DNA of 64,000 nt from Entonaema liquescens (lineage: Eukaryota; Ascomycota; Sordariomycetes; Xylariales; Xylariaceae): the NCBI GenBank assembly GCA_902805475.1, contig CADCSX010000025.1, positions 806,001 to 870,000 of the forward strand, written 5' to 3'. The translations under genes and the position numbers were made by a program. Below, piece after piece: positions 26,210-36,478 of the stretch; the stretch's first letter is position 1, and every line of letters starts with the position of its first letter. The notes under the pieces are model-generated. The model made no database searches, had not been told where the DNA came from, and saw nothing but the letters and a program-made list of their open reading frames with translations.

Positions 26210-26946
26210 CTTGGGGCTTTTTTTGTGAGTTGCTTAGATAGCTTAGATGGTCGCTAGTCATAGATATCAAGGATAGATGTAGACTTAGATTAGTTAACTA
26301 TAGATATATAACAGTTACTAGAGAAAGACGTACACCATACCTTGAGTACGGTGACTGAGAGGATATCACTTACACTATTCTACTACATAAAATAGAGCCA
26401 ATTCCCTAGGAAGTGAGGCAGTCCCCCAAATTTAAAGTCCTTCAGGGGTAATTTTACTGGTTTCCACCGACCCTATCTTCTCAACCGAAAGGCAAAGTCG
26501 ACTTTTATCATAAGACAAATTCACATATGATTCAAACAGAGCCGAGTAAGTGTTGAAAAAAAATATTATTTTTTTCAAAGTTCGATTGGATGATATTCAT
26601 CACTATTTTGCATTGCAATAGAAAGTCTAGCCACAGCAAGAAGGGGGTATCAAGACAAGACCCTTTTTTCCAGAACAACGTGACGGCAGACACTCGTCAT
26701 GCGAGGTCAAACAAAATTCACTTATAAACAAGAGATGTTGCAGTGCACTTGTAGCAAAGCCAAACAAAGATCGGCCTCAGAGGAACACTTGTTTCTCTTC
26801 TCCTACTGCCTTTTTGTACCTGAGGCTTTCCGATACAGAACTTCTAGCCGTCCACCCACTTGGAGGAGGCTTACACATGTAAGAAGATAATCTTCTATTA
26901 TAGAGTGAGATTTCTCTGCTTAACTTCTCTCCCTTTTCTTCCCTCT
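26210..26946. other. Convergent intergenic region
   Basis: 737 bp between the 3' ends of the carrier (+) and the FCP1-like gene (-). Presumably both 3' UTRs; no gene or RNA recognised. Confidence 0.65.
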
Positions 26947-28167
26947 TCACTCAAACGTATCAGGAGGGAGAAGCCGCCAACCCGGTACCGTCTTGAAGGG
27001 CTGGTTACGGATGTAAGTGCTGATGTCAGCCTGTCGAGCACATTCATTGACATAGTCATGCACCTGAGGAAGAACAAAGCCCGGCTCGTGAGCGTTCCCT
27101 TCGAACTCGGGGATCTGGATGATGTTGTACGGCTCACTGCGCGCTTTCTCGATCGAGTCATCCACCAGTAATGTATCAGCCTGGCTCCAGCGCTTTCCTT
27201 CTGCAAACTCTGGATGGCTGGCGGCGACCGTGGGGTCAGCCCAGAGTGCGCTGAGACGTTTGTAACATATAACACGCGTGTTATAGTCGTCTGGCGACAA
27301 GCCGAAGTGGTCGCGTCCCCAGACGGCAACAACCTGCGATAGATGTTCAGGAGAAAGGAGTTGTCTACACATCCTGCTCACGTTGTTCGGCTTTGCCGAA
27401 GACCAGATAACAACCTTGAAGGTGTCAATGCAATAGCGTAGAAATGTGCGCGCGTAAGGGCGCTCGATGAAGGTTGTAGGATTGTGTCGGCTGGGTCGGT
27501 ACAATAAGGTCCCGTTAAGGTCAATAACCACGAGAATCTTGCGCGCGTATGGTAGCTGGAAGGGCGGGTATGCCGCAAGCGATAGGTACTCTGGAGAGGG
27601 TTCTGGGACACCGCCTGAGGCAGCAGATGGCTCGCTTTTCTTGTCCCTACCATCCTTCTTCACTTTCTTTTTCCTTGGGACTTTAGTCGGCTTTGCGCTG
27701 TTGCCGTTGACGATTGCTGGGCTTGGTGAGCGAGTTTTCGGAGATCCTATAACCGAAGGTGGTGAGTATGGAGGAGAATCGGTTTCAGGTGGTGGTGTAA
27801 GAGTATTTCCGGGCAGCTCGGTGATGGGCGTGAACTCCTGCATTTGAAGCAGAGGTTGAGGTTGAGATTGAGATTGAGATTGCGATTGCGATTGCGATTC
27901 TATTTGACCTCCATTTCCTATAGGGGGAGGTCCATGAGGATAAAGAGGCGAGTATGCGCCTTGGTACCCCCAGTTTGCTGAACTCATAATGCGAATCTCT
28001 TTATTCTGTTGTAGTGCGCTGTCGCTGGGTTGAAAGGACGCCGTGTGTGTCGTAGCGGTTGAGGTTAGGCGCGCCGAGACAGCCAGGTATTTTAAAGGCG
28101 GCTTTAAAAGCCCGGTAGACGCCTTTGCTACACCACGCAGCACATTACTACGAGAAATTTGCCACAT
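26947..28167 (-). CDS. FCP1-homology (NIF/HAD) domain protein with altered DxDxT motif
   Basis: Single exon, 406 residues. Residues 1-42 are rich in Arg/Lys/Ser/Thr with no acidic residue, like a mitochondrial presequence. A second Met at residue 61 (codon 27985-27987) would remove it. Residues 90-104 are a Ser-Gln repeat encoded by GATTGA/GATTGC units. Residues 162-177 are a Lys/Arg cluster resembling a nuclear signal. The FCP1-homology domain begins near residue 208: ILVVIDLNGTLLYRP carries the nucleophile Asp216, but the second motif Asp is Asn218; VIWSSA and the acidic pair in LLVDDS follow. The family comprises phosphatases of CTD or Tim50-like type. The Asn suggests weak or absent phosphatase activity or another role. 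Start choice decides the predicted location. Confidence 0.85.
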   Translation of the reverse strand: MWQISRSNVLRGVAKASTGLLKPPLKYLAVSARLTSTATTHTASFQPSDSALQQNKEIRIMSSANWGYQGAYSPLYPHGPPPIGNGGQIESQSQSQSQSQSQPQPLLQMQEFTPITELPGNTLTPPPETDSPPYSPPSVIGSPKTRSPSPAIVNGNSAKPTKVPRKKKVKKDGRDKKSEPSAASGGVPEPSPEYLSLAAYPPFQLPYARKILVVIDLNGTLLYRPSRHNPTTFIERPYARTFLRYCIDTFKVVIWSSAKPNNVSRMCRQLLSPEHLSQVVAVWGRDHFGLSPDDYNTRVICYKRLSALWADPTVAASHPEFAEGKRWSQADTLLVDDSIEKARSEPYNIIQIPEFEGNAHEPGFVLPQVHDYVNECARQADISTYIRNQPFKTVPGWRLLPPDTFE

Positions 28168-28480
28168 GAAGGAAACAGTGTAGTGTTGGCTCCCTCACAC
28201 AACAGCAAAGTGGAAGATGTTGGATGAATTGAAAAACGTCGCGCAGGCACCAAGGCGGATTAGACCCTTGGTGGGGCCTAGATTTCTTATCGATAGAGTA
28301 ATGCTTCTTATCATCTTATCGCCGCTACCTTTTTTTAAAAAAAAGGTTACATTAGATATACCTAGTTACACTTATCATTCGTAAACTTAGGTACCTACCT
28401 AGGTAGTACATAGCACAGCGCATTCATACAACATCAGAAGTACAACAGACGGGACACGTCAATTAAGGTTCCTTGTGAAT
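28168..28480. promoter_or_regulatory. Bidirectional promoter between the FCP1-like gene and rrp36
   Basis: 313 bp separate the two divergent start codons, so both promoters must lie here or overlap the genes. The region contains a near-perfect palindrome at 28327-28347, ACC-T7-A8-GGT, a rigid dA/dT element likely to exclude nucleosomes. No TATA box was assigned. Confidence 0.55.
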
Positions 28481-29480
28481 ATGGAACGTACAGCAGTACC
28501 TAAGCGCAAGGCGCCGCTTTCAAGTCTTCAACGGCGTGTAAGAGCAAGGAGAGACGAACCGGAAGAAATCCCCAGTGATCAATCCCAAGGAGAGAGCAGC
28601 GAAGATGAGGATTCCGATAGACAGAGCAACGGGGACGAGGACGAGGACGGGGACAATTCTGAGGTATGGAAATCAATAATAATCTGGTCAATAAGAAAAT
28701 AAGCTAACAATTCCCTAGTCAGGTTCATCATCTTCGTCTTCCTCAGATGAAAACGAGGATGAAGCAGAAGACCCATCAGCAGCCGCCTCGCAAATCTCCT
28801 TCGGCGCCCTAGCCAAAGCCCAAGCAACTCTGTCCGCCATACGGCGAGGCAAAGGGCGCAAAAGCCAAGAATCCGACGACGAAGACGAACAAGACGACAG
28901 CAGCAGCAAACAACCCAAAGACCCCAAAGCCAAACCGCCCCTCCCCACCGCACCAACAAGCACGCGCCCACCGAGCAATCCAGCAAGCGGCAAGTAACCC
29001 GGCGCCGGGAGGTCGTCTCCACGCACAAGCCCGCGGCGCGAGACCCACGGTTCTCCGCCGCCGTACCGGGGCGCCCGGTAGACGAGGCGGCTGCGGCGGG
29101 CGTACGGGTTCCTAGACGAGTACCGCGACTCGGAGATGGCGCAACTACGCGACGCCGCCAAGAAGACCAAGGACGCAGTTGCGAAGGAGGAGCTGAAGCG
29201 CGCGCTGGCGTCGATGGAGAGCAAGAAGAAGGCGCAGCAGGCGCGGGAGGCGGAGCGGAAGGTCATCGAGGAGCATCGGCGGCGGGAGAAGGAGCTGGTG
29301 AAGCAGGGCAAGAGGCCGTTCTATCTGAAGCGCAGCGAGCAGAAGAAGCAGTTGCTCGTGGACCGGTTCGCGGGCCTGAAGGGCAAGCAGATCGATCGTG
29401 TGATTGAGAGGCGGAGGAAGAAGTTGGCTTCCAAGGAGAGGAGGGAAATGCCGATGGAGAGACGGGGGGCAAGGCCATGA
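28481..29480 (+). CDS. rrp36: rRNA biogenesis protein RRP36 (two offsetting frame breaks)
   Basis: Exon 1 is 28481-28663 and exon 2 is 28719-29480 (55-bp intron). An acidic Ser/Asp/Glu-rich N-terminus precedes the RRP36 core. The core is conserved but split over two frames. The segment with RTNKHAPTEQSSKR and ARDPRF is read from 28949 in a frame one base behind exon 2, whose own frame hits TAA at 28995. From about 29100 the original frame resumes with AYGFLDEYRDSEM and runs to the stop, ending in a Lys/Arg-rich helix (KQGKRPFYLKRSEQKKQLL). The net shift is zero, for about 314 residues. The first break fits one lost C in the CCGCCCCTCCCC stretch (28935-28946); the second is one extra G or two lost bases near 29094-29102. 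RRP36 is a nucleolar SSU-processome factor needed for early pre-rRNA cleavage, so sequence error is more likely than gene death. Confidence 0.82.
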
Positions 29481-29790
29481 CGGATGCTACGTAAGATACC
29501 AAGTGGTTTTGAAGATGATACGAGAGGCTTTGTTGTTACGGAGTAGGAGGGTAGGGTCTGGCATACATGCATACAATGTATAGCCAGTGCCCTGTTTGGT
29601 CTATGGCTGCTATTATGACATGACTACAAACAAACAAACAAACAAACAAGATGATACCATTTTCCCTTAATTCTATCCCCCCTATGATACTCCGTTGTCC
29701 CCCCTTTCCGTGTGACATTTAACTTTGGGTAGATTATATATACAGTGGTGAGTGGTGGGTATAATTCGATCGATACATTTGTTTCTCCTA
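29481..29790. other. Convergent 3' spacer with (CAAA)n repeat
   Basis: 310 bp between the rrp36 and coq8 stop codons. A CAAA microsatellite occupies 29626-29649. No gene. Confidence 0.7.
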
Positions 29791-32099
29791 TTATACAACA
29801 ATATTCCCATCCATCTTCTTCAACGCCCGCTCGAACAGCTCGCGACACCGTACGCGGGCGCCCAGTCTAGCGCAGAGCAGGAATGCACCGCTAAGTTTAC
29901 GGTGTAGACTGTATGTTTCTTCAGGAGGGGGGCTTAGACGCTCGCGGATCATGGTGGGAATAAGCGCCTTGACACGTTCGGTAATGGTCTGGTCGCTGAA
30001 GTCGTAAACCTGAGGCGCTGAGTTTAAGAACGGCTCAGCCAAGGTCAAAATTGAGGTTACATGTGCGTCGAGCATAGTTTTGCTCTCATGGCCCGTTAGA
30101 TACCCAAGGCTACGGGACAGCTCGATGACAGTACGGCGGTCAGAACGCGCAGCAGCTGCGAGTAGGTTGACGTATTGGTCGACGAATTTCTCGGGAATTC
30201 ACGCGAGGCACCGAAGTCGAGAAGCTCGAGTTTTTGGGTATTAGCGTTATATAGGAAGTTGGTCCAATTGGGGTCGGTCTGCATGAAGCGGAACTCGGTG
30301 ATCTCGCGTAGGCAGAGCCGTAGGATTTGCGTGCCGATCCAGTCCTTCTGTTCCTGCGTAAAGGACTGAACCCGCGTCACGCCTACTCCCTCCATAAACT
30401 CCATTGTGAGTACGTGCTTCCCTGAGGCTTCTGGGTAGATTCTGGGTGTAACGAAGACATCTGGCTCATCTGCCAGAAGCTCCCGGTACCGTTGCCCGCA
30501 CTGAGCTTCTCGCTCGTAATCACATTCCCAAGCTAATTCTGTCCGGGCATTGTCGATTGTCTTGTTAAGGTACAATCCCTTGGGTAGCATCTTGGAGGCG
30601 GTTAGGAGCATAGAAATGTTGTCCAGGTCCGAATTGATCGAATCGGCAACACCTGGGAATTGGATTTTCACGGCCACCTTTTCGCCTGTAGACTTGAGCG
30701 TCGCACGGTGCACTTGGCCAATTGACGCCGCCGCTATCGGTTTGTCTTCGAACTCGTCAAACAACTCTCGCCATTCGGGTCCGAGATTCTCCGTGAGTAC
30801 GCGGTCGCGCTGCCACGCAGGCATATAGTCGGCTCGATCTTGGACTCTCTGAAGAACCTCCCTGATGGGGCCGGGGAGCATCTTGGAGTCCTGGAAACTC
30901 ATCAGCTGGCCCATCTTCAGTGCAGCGCCTCTCATGCGGGAGAGCTTAGCAACGAGCCGCTCCATGTTTCCAGCGCTTAATAGCACTGAGCCCTTGCCGC
31001 CGCCGCCAAAGCCTCTACTGATTCCTTCGGCGACGGCACCGCCAAGCATCCCGGCAGCCAGCCCTCCGTAGTTCCATAGTCGGCCAAAGCGGGTGGACGG
31101 TACTTTGGATTCCCGGAGGACGTAAGTTGGTCTTGCCGACCCGTCATTGATCATGGCTTCTGCTTCGGCGGTTGCTTCCGGTGATGTCTCTGTTTGTTCT
31201 CTGGACAAGATTTCATCAACCATCTGAGTGTGTTCCTTCTCGACCTTCCGGCTTATAGGTTCCTCTTCAGCAAATAGGGGATCCTTGTTGACTCCCCTAT
31301 GTGTCGTCTTCTCATTCGCCGCCGGATCCGCTTGTGTAGCTAAGTTCTCAGCAATAGGAGGCGATTCCTGGGTATCCTCTTGGTGGGGTTTCGCCCGTCC
31401 ATGGCCGTAATCCTTGAACCATCCAGGAGATGGAGCCGCAATATTAGGCCGGTTTGCACGTAGCATATCCTTTTGCCCCTCTAGTATCTGCGAGCCTCGA
31501 CTCGTGTGAAATATGTTAACATCCACATCTGGAGGAATGTCCTTCCCAACCGCGGAGCTTGGGGTAGCATGTGATTTTGTCAAACGAGGCTGAGTAGTCG
31601 GATTTGGTTCGACCTTGGTAGCTTTTTGAGCCTCTTCAGCGTTTTTCCTCAGTTGGGCTAGAATCGCACCTTGATCCGACTGGATTACCGGGTGCTGTGT
31701 GGGCGCCACGTCACTCGGCGGGCTGCGTCGAAAAAAGTTCTTGTAGACATCTTTCTGGTCCAATGACGAGCCACTAGCGTCTCCAGTATCTTGCTGTATA
31801 CTGCCAGATGGAGAAACCCTCACACCAGGCTCTATGCTTTCAGCTTGACTTGCAGTTGTATCGGGTTGAGTGGTTGCATCATGGAATTGCTCACCACCAG
31901 CTGAAGTATTAGCAACGCTGGAAGTGTCCGGATGAGTGGGATGAGTGCCCTGCTGTTTCACTCTCAAAGACCGCACAATACTTGAGGACTGGCCATAGCG
32001 GTCGATCTGTCGAGCTCGGAGCTCTAGATGTCTCGAAGCGACAGACCGAGATGCTTGGACGACAGCAGCCAAGTCGATTACGATGTCCGCGAACCTCAT
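29791..32099 (-). CDS. coq8: COQ8/ABC1-type atypical kinase for ubiquinone biosynthesis (one frame break)
   Basis: No intron. Start at 32099 (MRFADIVIDLAAVVQASR). A long low-complexity segment follows, then the UbiB/ADCK core: the KxGQ motif as LKMGQ, an alanine-rich loop AAASIGQVHRA, the VAIK-equivalent VAVKIQ, and the metal-binding LLDFGASR. UbiB-family members have an ATPase-like kinase fold and support the coenzyme Q complex on the matrix face of the inner membrane. Directly after GASREF the frame is lost at the GGG at 30193-30195 (minus-strand CCC). One added base restores EKFVDQYVNLLAAAARSD, then LGYLTGHES, and leads into the frame that ends at 29791, for about 769 residues. As sequenced, translation would stop at 30096. 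The clean restoration and conserved downstream helix argue for a miscalled homopolymer rather than a pseudogene. Confidence 0.87.
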
Positions 32100-34305
32100 A
32101 AGGGCGACTTATTTGCAAGGCAGCTATCTACCTTAGACCCTCATTCTAACCGTATCCTTTGATTCCCGCCCCTAGAAATTTTGGTCGGTGATAAGTGAGA
32201 GTGAAGTTGAGACGTCACTGATTCTAAAGAGCTCAAAAAATTGAGAGTATGTACTTCGTACTCGGTTAAGCTAAGAGCTGAGCTCCCGCCACACTGTGGC
32301 TGATGCAGTTCTGATGCAGCTTCCTTCTATTCTGACAGGAAGTTTCGTCCATCTTATTCAAAAGTCTAACTCTAAAATTAAATTAATACTAGATATAGGA
32401 ATGAGGAACAATACCAGATAAAACAATATAAACAATACTCGAAATAGTGCCTTACCCACCCAAGGCATCAACACTATATTCGGAAAGTGAGCGTCATTGT
32501 AATAAGCTTTAGAAACTCAGGCAGAGGCATCTTATGAAACTGTTTCTTGTGCGGAATTGTTTTTCATACTTTTAGTTACAGGCAATGCTACTTAGATGTA
32601 GTTTCTTGTGTAATAGAATAGAGGTTGAGTACAGTCTGAAAGTTCCTAGTAAGTCAAATTCATGTTGATGCTGTTACCATGCTTAAACCCGATTCTGAAG
32701 CGTCATACCTGTTAAATCTTTAAAGTAATATTCAACAAGTTAACACTTTGATTTATAAACTTCGAAGTAGTTAGGCCCCGACTGTTAGGTATATCTTAGA
32801 CTGTATTTAATACGGTAGTATGCATCCATAAATACTGTGTAAGCAAGCTGTTGTCGTGTATCTGCCCCTTGTTTAAGGGGATGTGGGCCTCGTATGTTTT
32901 CGGGAGTATCACCTTTCTGATACTCCCCGATCGGCACATATCAGTCGCAGCGTAAGGTTTACACTCAGTTAACTACTAATGTTCTTCATAGTCAATAGTT
33001 TCGGAGGTTTTATGCATCTAAGTATCTCTATTAGAACTAATAGAATGTATATTGGAAAGACCACGTTCTTAAGCATTCTTAGTATCATAACAAGAACATT
33101 CACTAAAATAAGAGTTAACAAAAATTGTAACAACTAACTGATAAAAGAGTTACAACATAGTTATATTACTCAAATGTCGTTAAAGACAAGGATACGATAT
33201 AAGATAACTAATGAAAATTAAATAATGCTTCTGCGGTATCTTCCGTAATATAAGCTTATTATCTTGGATGCAGCTATTCGGGGTCGGGCCCCTATGTACA
33301 AGGGATCATAATAATAAAACATGGCGAAGCAGTAAACTGATGATTGCCTAGCCTCTCTGCCCTTGTAATGGTGGGGACCCTTCGTGAAGAAGACCTTGGG
33401 CGTGGAGGAAGTATTTGTTTCCTGGGAATCCCCCCTTTAGCGGATCCTCCGGGTAGTGGGCAGGTAACTATTATCTGTAATAGTAATAACTATATATAAT
33501 ATTCATAATACTCCTATTTTCTTTGCTTGAAAGCTCTTAGCGTACCTAATACGAATAAAACTGATGCCTCGGGTTGCGAGACAAACCCGTCGTCTCGGTT
33601 ACGTTTCTAGGGCAATTTAGAAGGATTGTTCGATAGCAATACGGTACGAACCACAAGAGCATATCAGGCAAAATCAAGTCATGAAAACGCGGGAAACGTT
33701 TAGGATATTTGTGTATTTATAGCTAAATCATCTCCGACTGCCATTACCACCTATATCTTAGGACCTTTCTAAGGCCCTTATTCCGTGGTACCTAGCCGGC
33801 CGCCGTTCGTAGTCTTGGTTTGTCATCCAGTCATCGGGAAATGCAACACTCCCTCCCACCATTGTACAGTATTCCCTACTAGTTCACACAGGATAATGGC
33901 TACAGGCAGTGGCCTTGCCATTTGCAAAACCACCCAATAACGTAAAAAAGATGGGAGGCGACTCCCGTCTCTCTGATGGACGCCTGTATATGCATGATAC
34001 TTGACCCACCAATCCTTATCCTGATGTAGAAATAGAACTAGTATCTTGGCCCAGTGTCTGTTTTGGTATCATACCAGCCACACAACGCCTTTCAGTAGAA
34101 GAATTGAATCAAAGAAAAAAAGGGGTACAAGAGAACAATGAAGTTCATTGCGCTTCTGCAATATAGAAAGGATACTGTTAAGGAAAGTTAACGAAGGGCG
34201 GAGTTTCTTAAGTAAGAAACGTGAGTTCTAGTAGTACATGTCAATTCATCCTTTTGTCTATAACCTCAGAAGCAAACGGTGTAACATCCGTTAGTCTGAT
34301 AGACT
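32100..34305. other. Intergenic, no gene recognised
   Basis: 2.2 kb, moderately AT-rich, with no coding frame of note. It contains a hairpin at 32902-32927. No RIP-like depletion comparable to the 41-kb block is evident. Confidence 0.6.
32902..32927. repeat. Perfect 10-bp inverted repeat (hairpin)
   Basis: GGGAGTATCA, a six-base spacer, then TGATACTCCC. The arms are perfect. It lies about 0.8 kb upstream of the coq8 start and is not linked to a recognised RNA gene. Confidence 0.75.
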
Positions 34306-36478
34306 TTAAATCCAATTAGGCCTGCCGTTTGCAGCACTACTTGAATTACCGCGACCTCGAGGGGGTAACTCTGTTGACGTTCCCTGTACGGGCGTCGTGT
34401 TCGTTCTGCGGGGAACGTTGAACCCGACTCCTTTCGGGCTTGGTGTCTTCGACTTCGTAGGGCTGTTTGGATCGTAGACTGTCGGATTTAAAGTACACTC
34501 GCTTCCCCCATCTTCGGACCTGGCGGGCGTCGGCGGGAGATTCTTCATCCTCGAATCTCTCGAGTGAGAACTTTGTGGTGGAGTAACGTTTGATACATTG
34601 GACGTTGCGAGAGGGCTCGGGCGATAAAAATTTACCAATTCTTCGTCCCGGGGACAGTCTAGAGAATATACTCTTTCAGTCTCTGTGGAAGTCTTGCTAT
34701 TTATCGGACCGATATCCGCGATATTGGAGATACGTATACCTATTTGAACTGTTGTGGATGAACTCATGGAAGAGTCTCGATTACCGCCGCCCCAGGAGGT
34801 TCGTATTGATGGAGGTGGTCGGAGAAGGTCTTCTAAATCGTCGGCTGGAAGTCCATTCACGGCGAAGGTTGGTTGAGGGTTAGGGCTGTAGGCGGTTGAT
34901 GGTAATAATGCAACTGAGGTGGTGTTGTTTTGGTTGTTGGGAAAGAGTGTGTAAGATGCTGATGGTTTTCGGCTGTGCGAATTGGGCGAAGAGGTGGTAG
35001 GGACTTGAACGGGCTCCGGAGCTCGTGGAAAAGAAAAGTTCGGGGTCTGGAATACCGCATTGGACCTTAGGGGATTAGGCTTCATCGGGCTGTACATCGG
35101 AGAATCCATAGAATACGAGCCTTCGCCACGTTCCATAGCATCACCCTTCTCATTCACAAGCTGCTCTTCACTTTCTGTCTTCGAGAAAGACCCAGGGCCG
35201 GATACTGGCTTGAGTATGTGACCGTTGAAGTCCATACTGTTTGCCGCTTCAGCTTCATACTGGTTTTTTAACTTTTGTCGCTCGTACTCGGCCAGTTTGC
35301 TGCTCGAACCGATCGTAGCGATGGTGTTAGAGCGAAGAAATAGATGAAGACCTCCGGTCGTAAGCCCCGAAACGTTAGCAACGACGGTTGCAATCATGGA
35401 CAATGTCAACCCGGAACCACCACTGTCCTGCATAGGATCCGCAAAAGTAAGCGATACAAAAAACGGGACGATCAATGCCTAGATGTGGTCAGTACAAATA
35501 TGCCTTGATAACAAGGAGCCAAATACTTACGTTGGTTACAACTGCTAAAGCAAGGAAGTACACCATCCTAGAAGCGCTGATCCGCTCGGACTCTTCAATT
35601 GTCGAGTGTCGTGTTAATTTCAAGAAGATGATGAAAGTGCAGATCGCTAAAGTGACCGCAATGATGAGCAGTACCACAAAGCCTCCTTCAGCCCATTTGG
35701 CTACGAACCAGAAGAGTGAAGCAAAGCAGAAAGTGGGAGGTCGAACAAAGTAGCCGACCAAGCCGGTTGTCAACAAGAGCACCTTGACCACGACAAGACA
35801 GATTGGAACATTCCACTTGCTTCTTGGGGGAAACGGTCTCTTTCGGAGAGCTCGGATAGTAACTTCTAACCCGAAGACTAGTTGTATGTATGGTACGATG
35901 AAAATTGCTGGAAAATTGTTTAGTACTATATCTTCTTAACGTTCTCACTGAGTCGGATACTACATACCAGGCCACATAAATTGTGATATTAAAGCGCACC
36001 CTCGTAGAAATATACCGTTTAAGCCATATGACTGAGAGACAGCAAATATGATGCCTTGAATTGTGATTCCTAGAGATAGCATGAAAGGATACGTCGCGGG
36101 CCCCTGGACACAGCGGAAAACATTAACCCTTAAGATTGTCGTAAGTACTACATTCATGACCTGCCCGTAACTAGGTGGTATAGTAACTTACTTTTGCTTG
36201 CCCTCTAGATTTGACCGTTTTGCTGTTGTGTAGCAATCATAGTAAATGCCAGCTGCCGTCGCAAAAGCTGATACGGTGTTGAAAGCAGCGAGGATGATCG
36301 TTGATTGCCGTATCGAACTTGCAGCCATGACCTTGAATTGATTAATGACACCAAGTGTCGTGTTGGTGTTAAATGCAGCTTGTGAGAATCCATTTGGATA
36401 GCCCAATGAACTCATATTATTCTGCCAGCCATCGCCCATATTACTGAAGCCGTGAAAGTTATCCATGTTGTCTAACAT
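34306..36478 (-). CDS. Seven-transmembrane, GPCR-like protein of unknown ligand
   Basis: Four exons on the minus strand: 36478-36192, 36128-35968, 35907-35531 and 35478-34306. Phases are consistent, the introns are 52-63 bp, and the product is 665 residues. The second exon begins after a TTAAG acceptor, the only nearby site that keeps frame. An Asn/Gly/Met-rich extracellular-type N-terminus of about 50 residues precedes seven hydrophobic helices: from SSIRQSTIILAAFNT, YPFMLSLGITIQGII, AIFIVPYIQLVFGLE, VPICLVVVKVLLLTTG, FVVLLIIAVTLAICTF, MVYFLALAVVTNALIV and LSMIATVVANVSGLTTG. The tail of about 325 residues is Ser/Pro/Thr-rich and likely cytoplasmic. Topology suggests a receptor. I do not recognise it as a pheromone, Git3/cAMP or PTH11-type receptor, and no ligand can be inferred. 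Confidence 0.8.

Noticed and set aside
28495..29311. Minus-strand frames of 63-198 codons opposite rrp36
   Set aside because: They are antisense of the acidic and Lys/Arg-rich coding sequence and show poly-Ser/Arg translations only.
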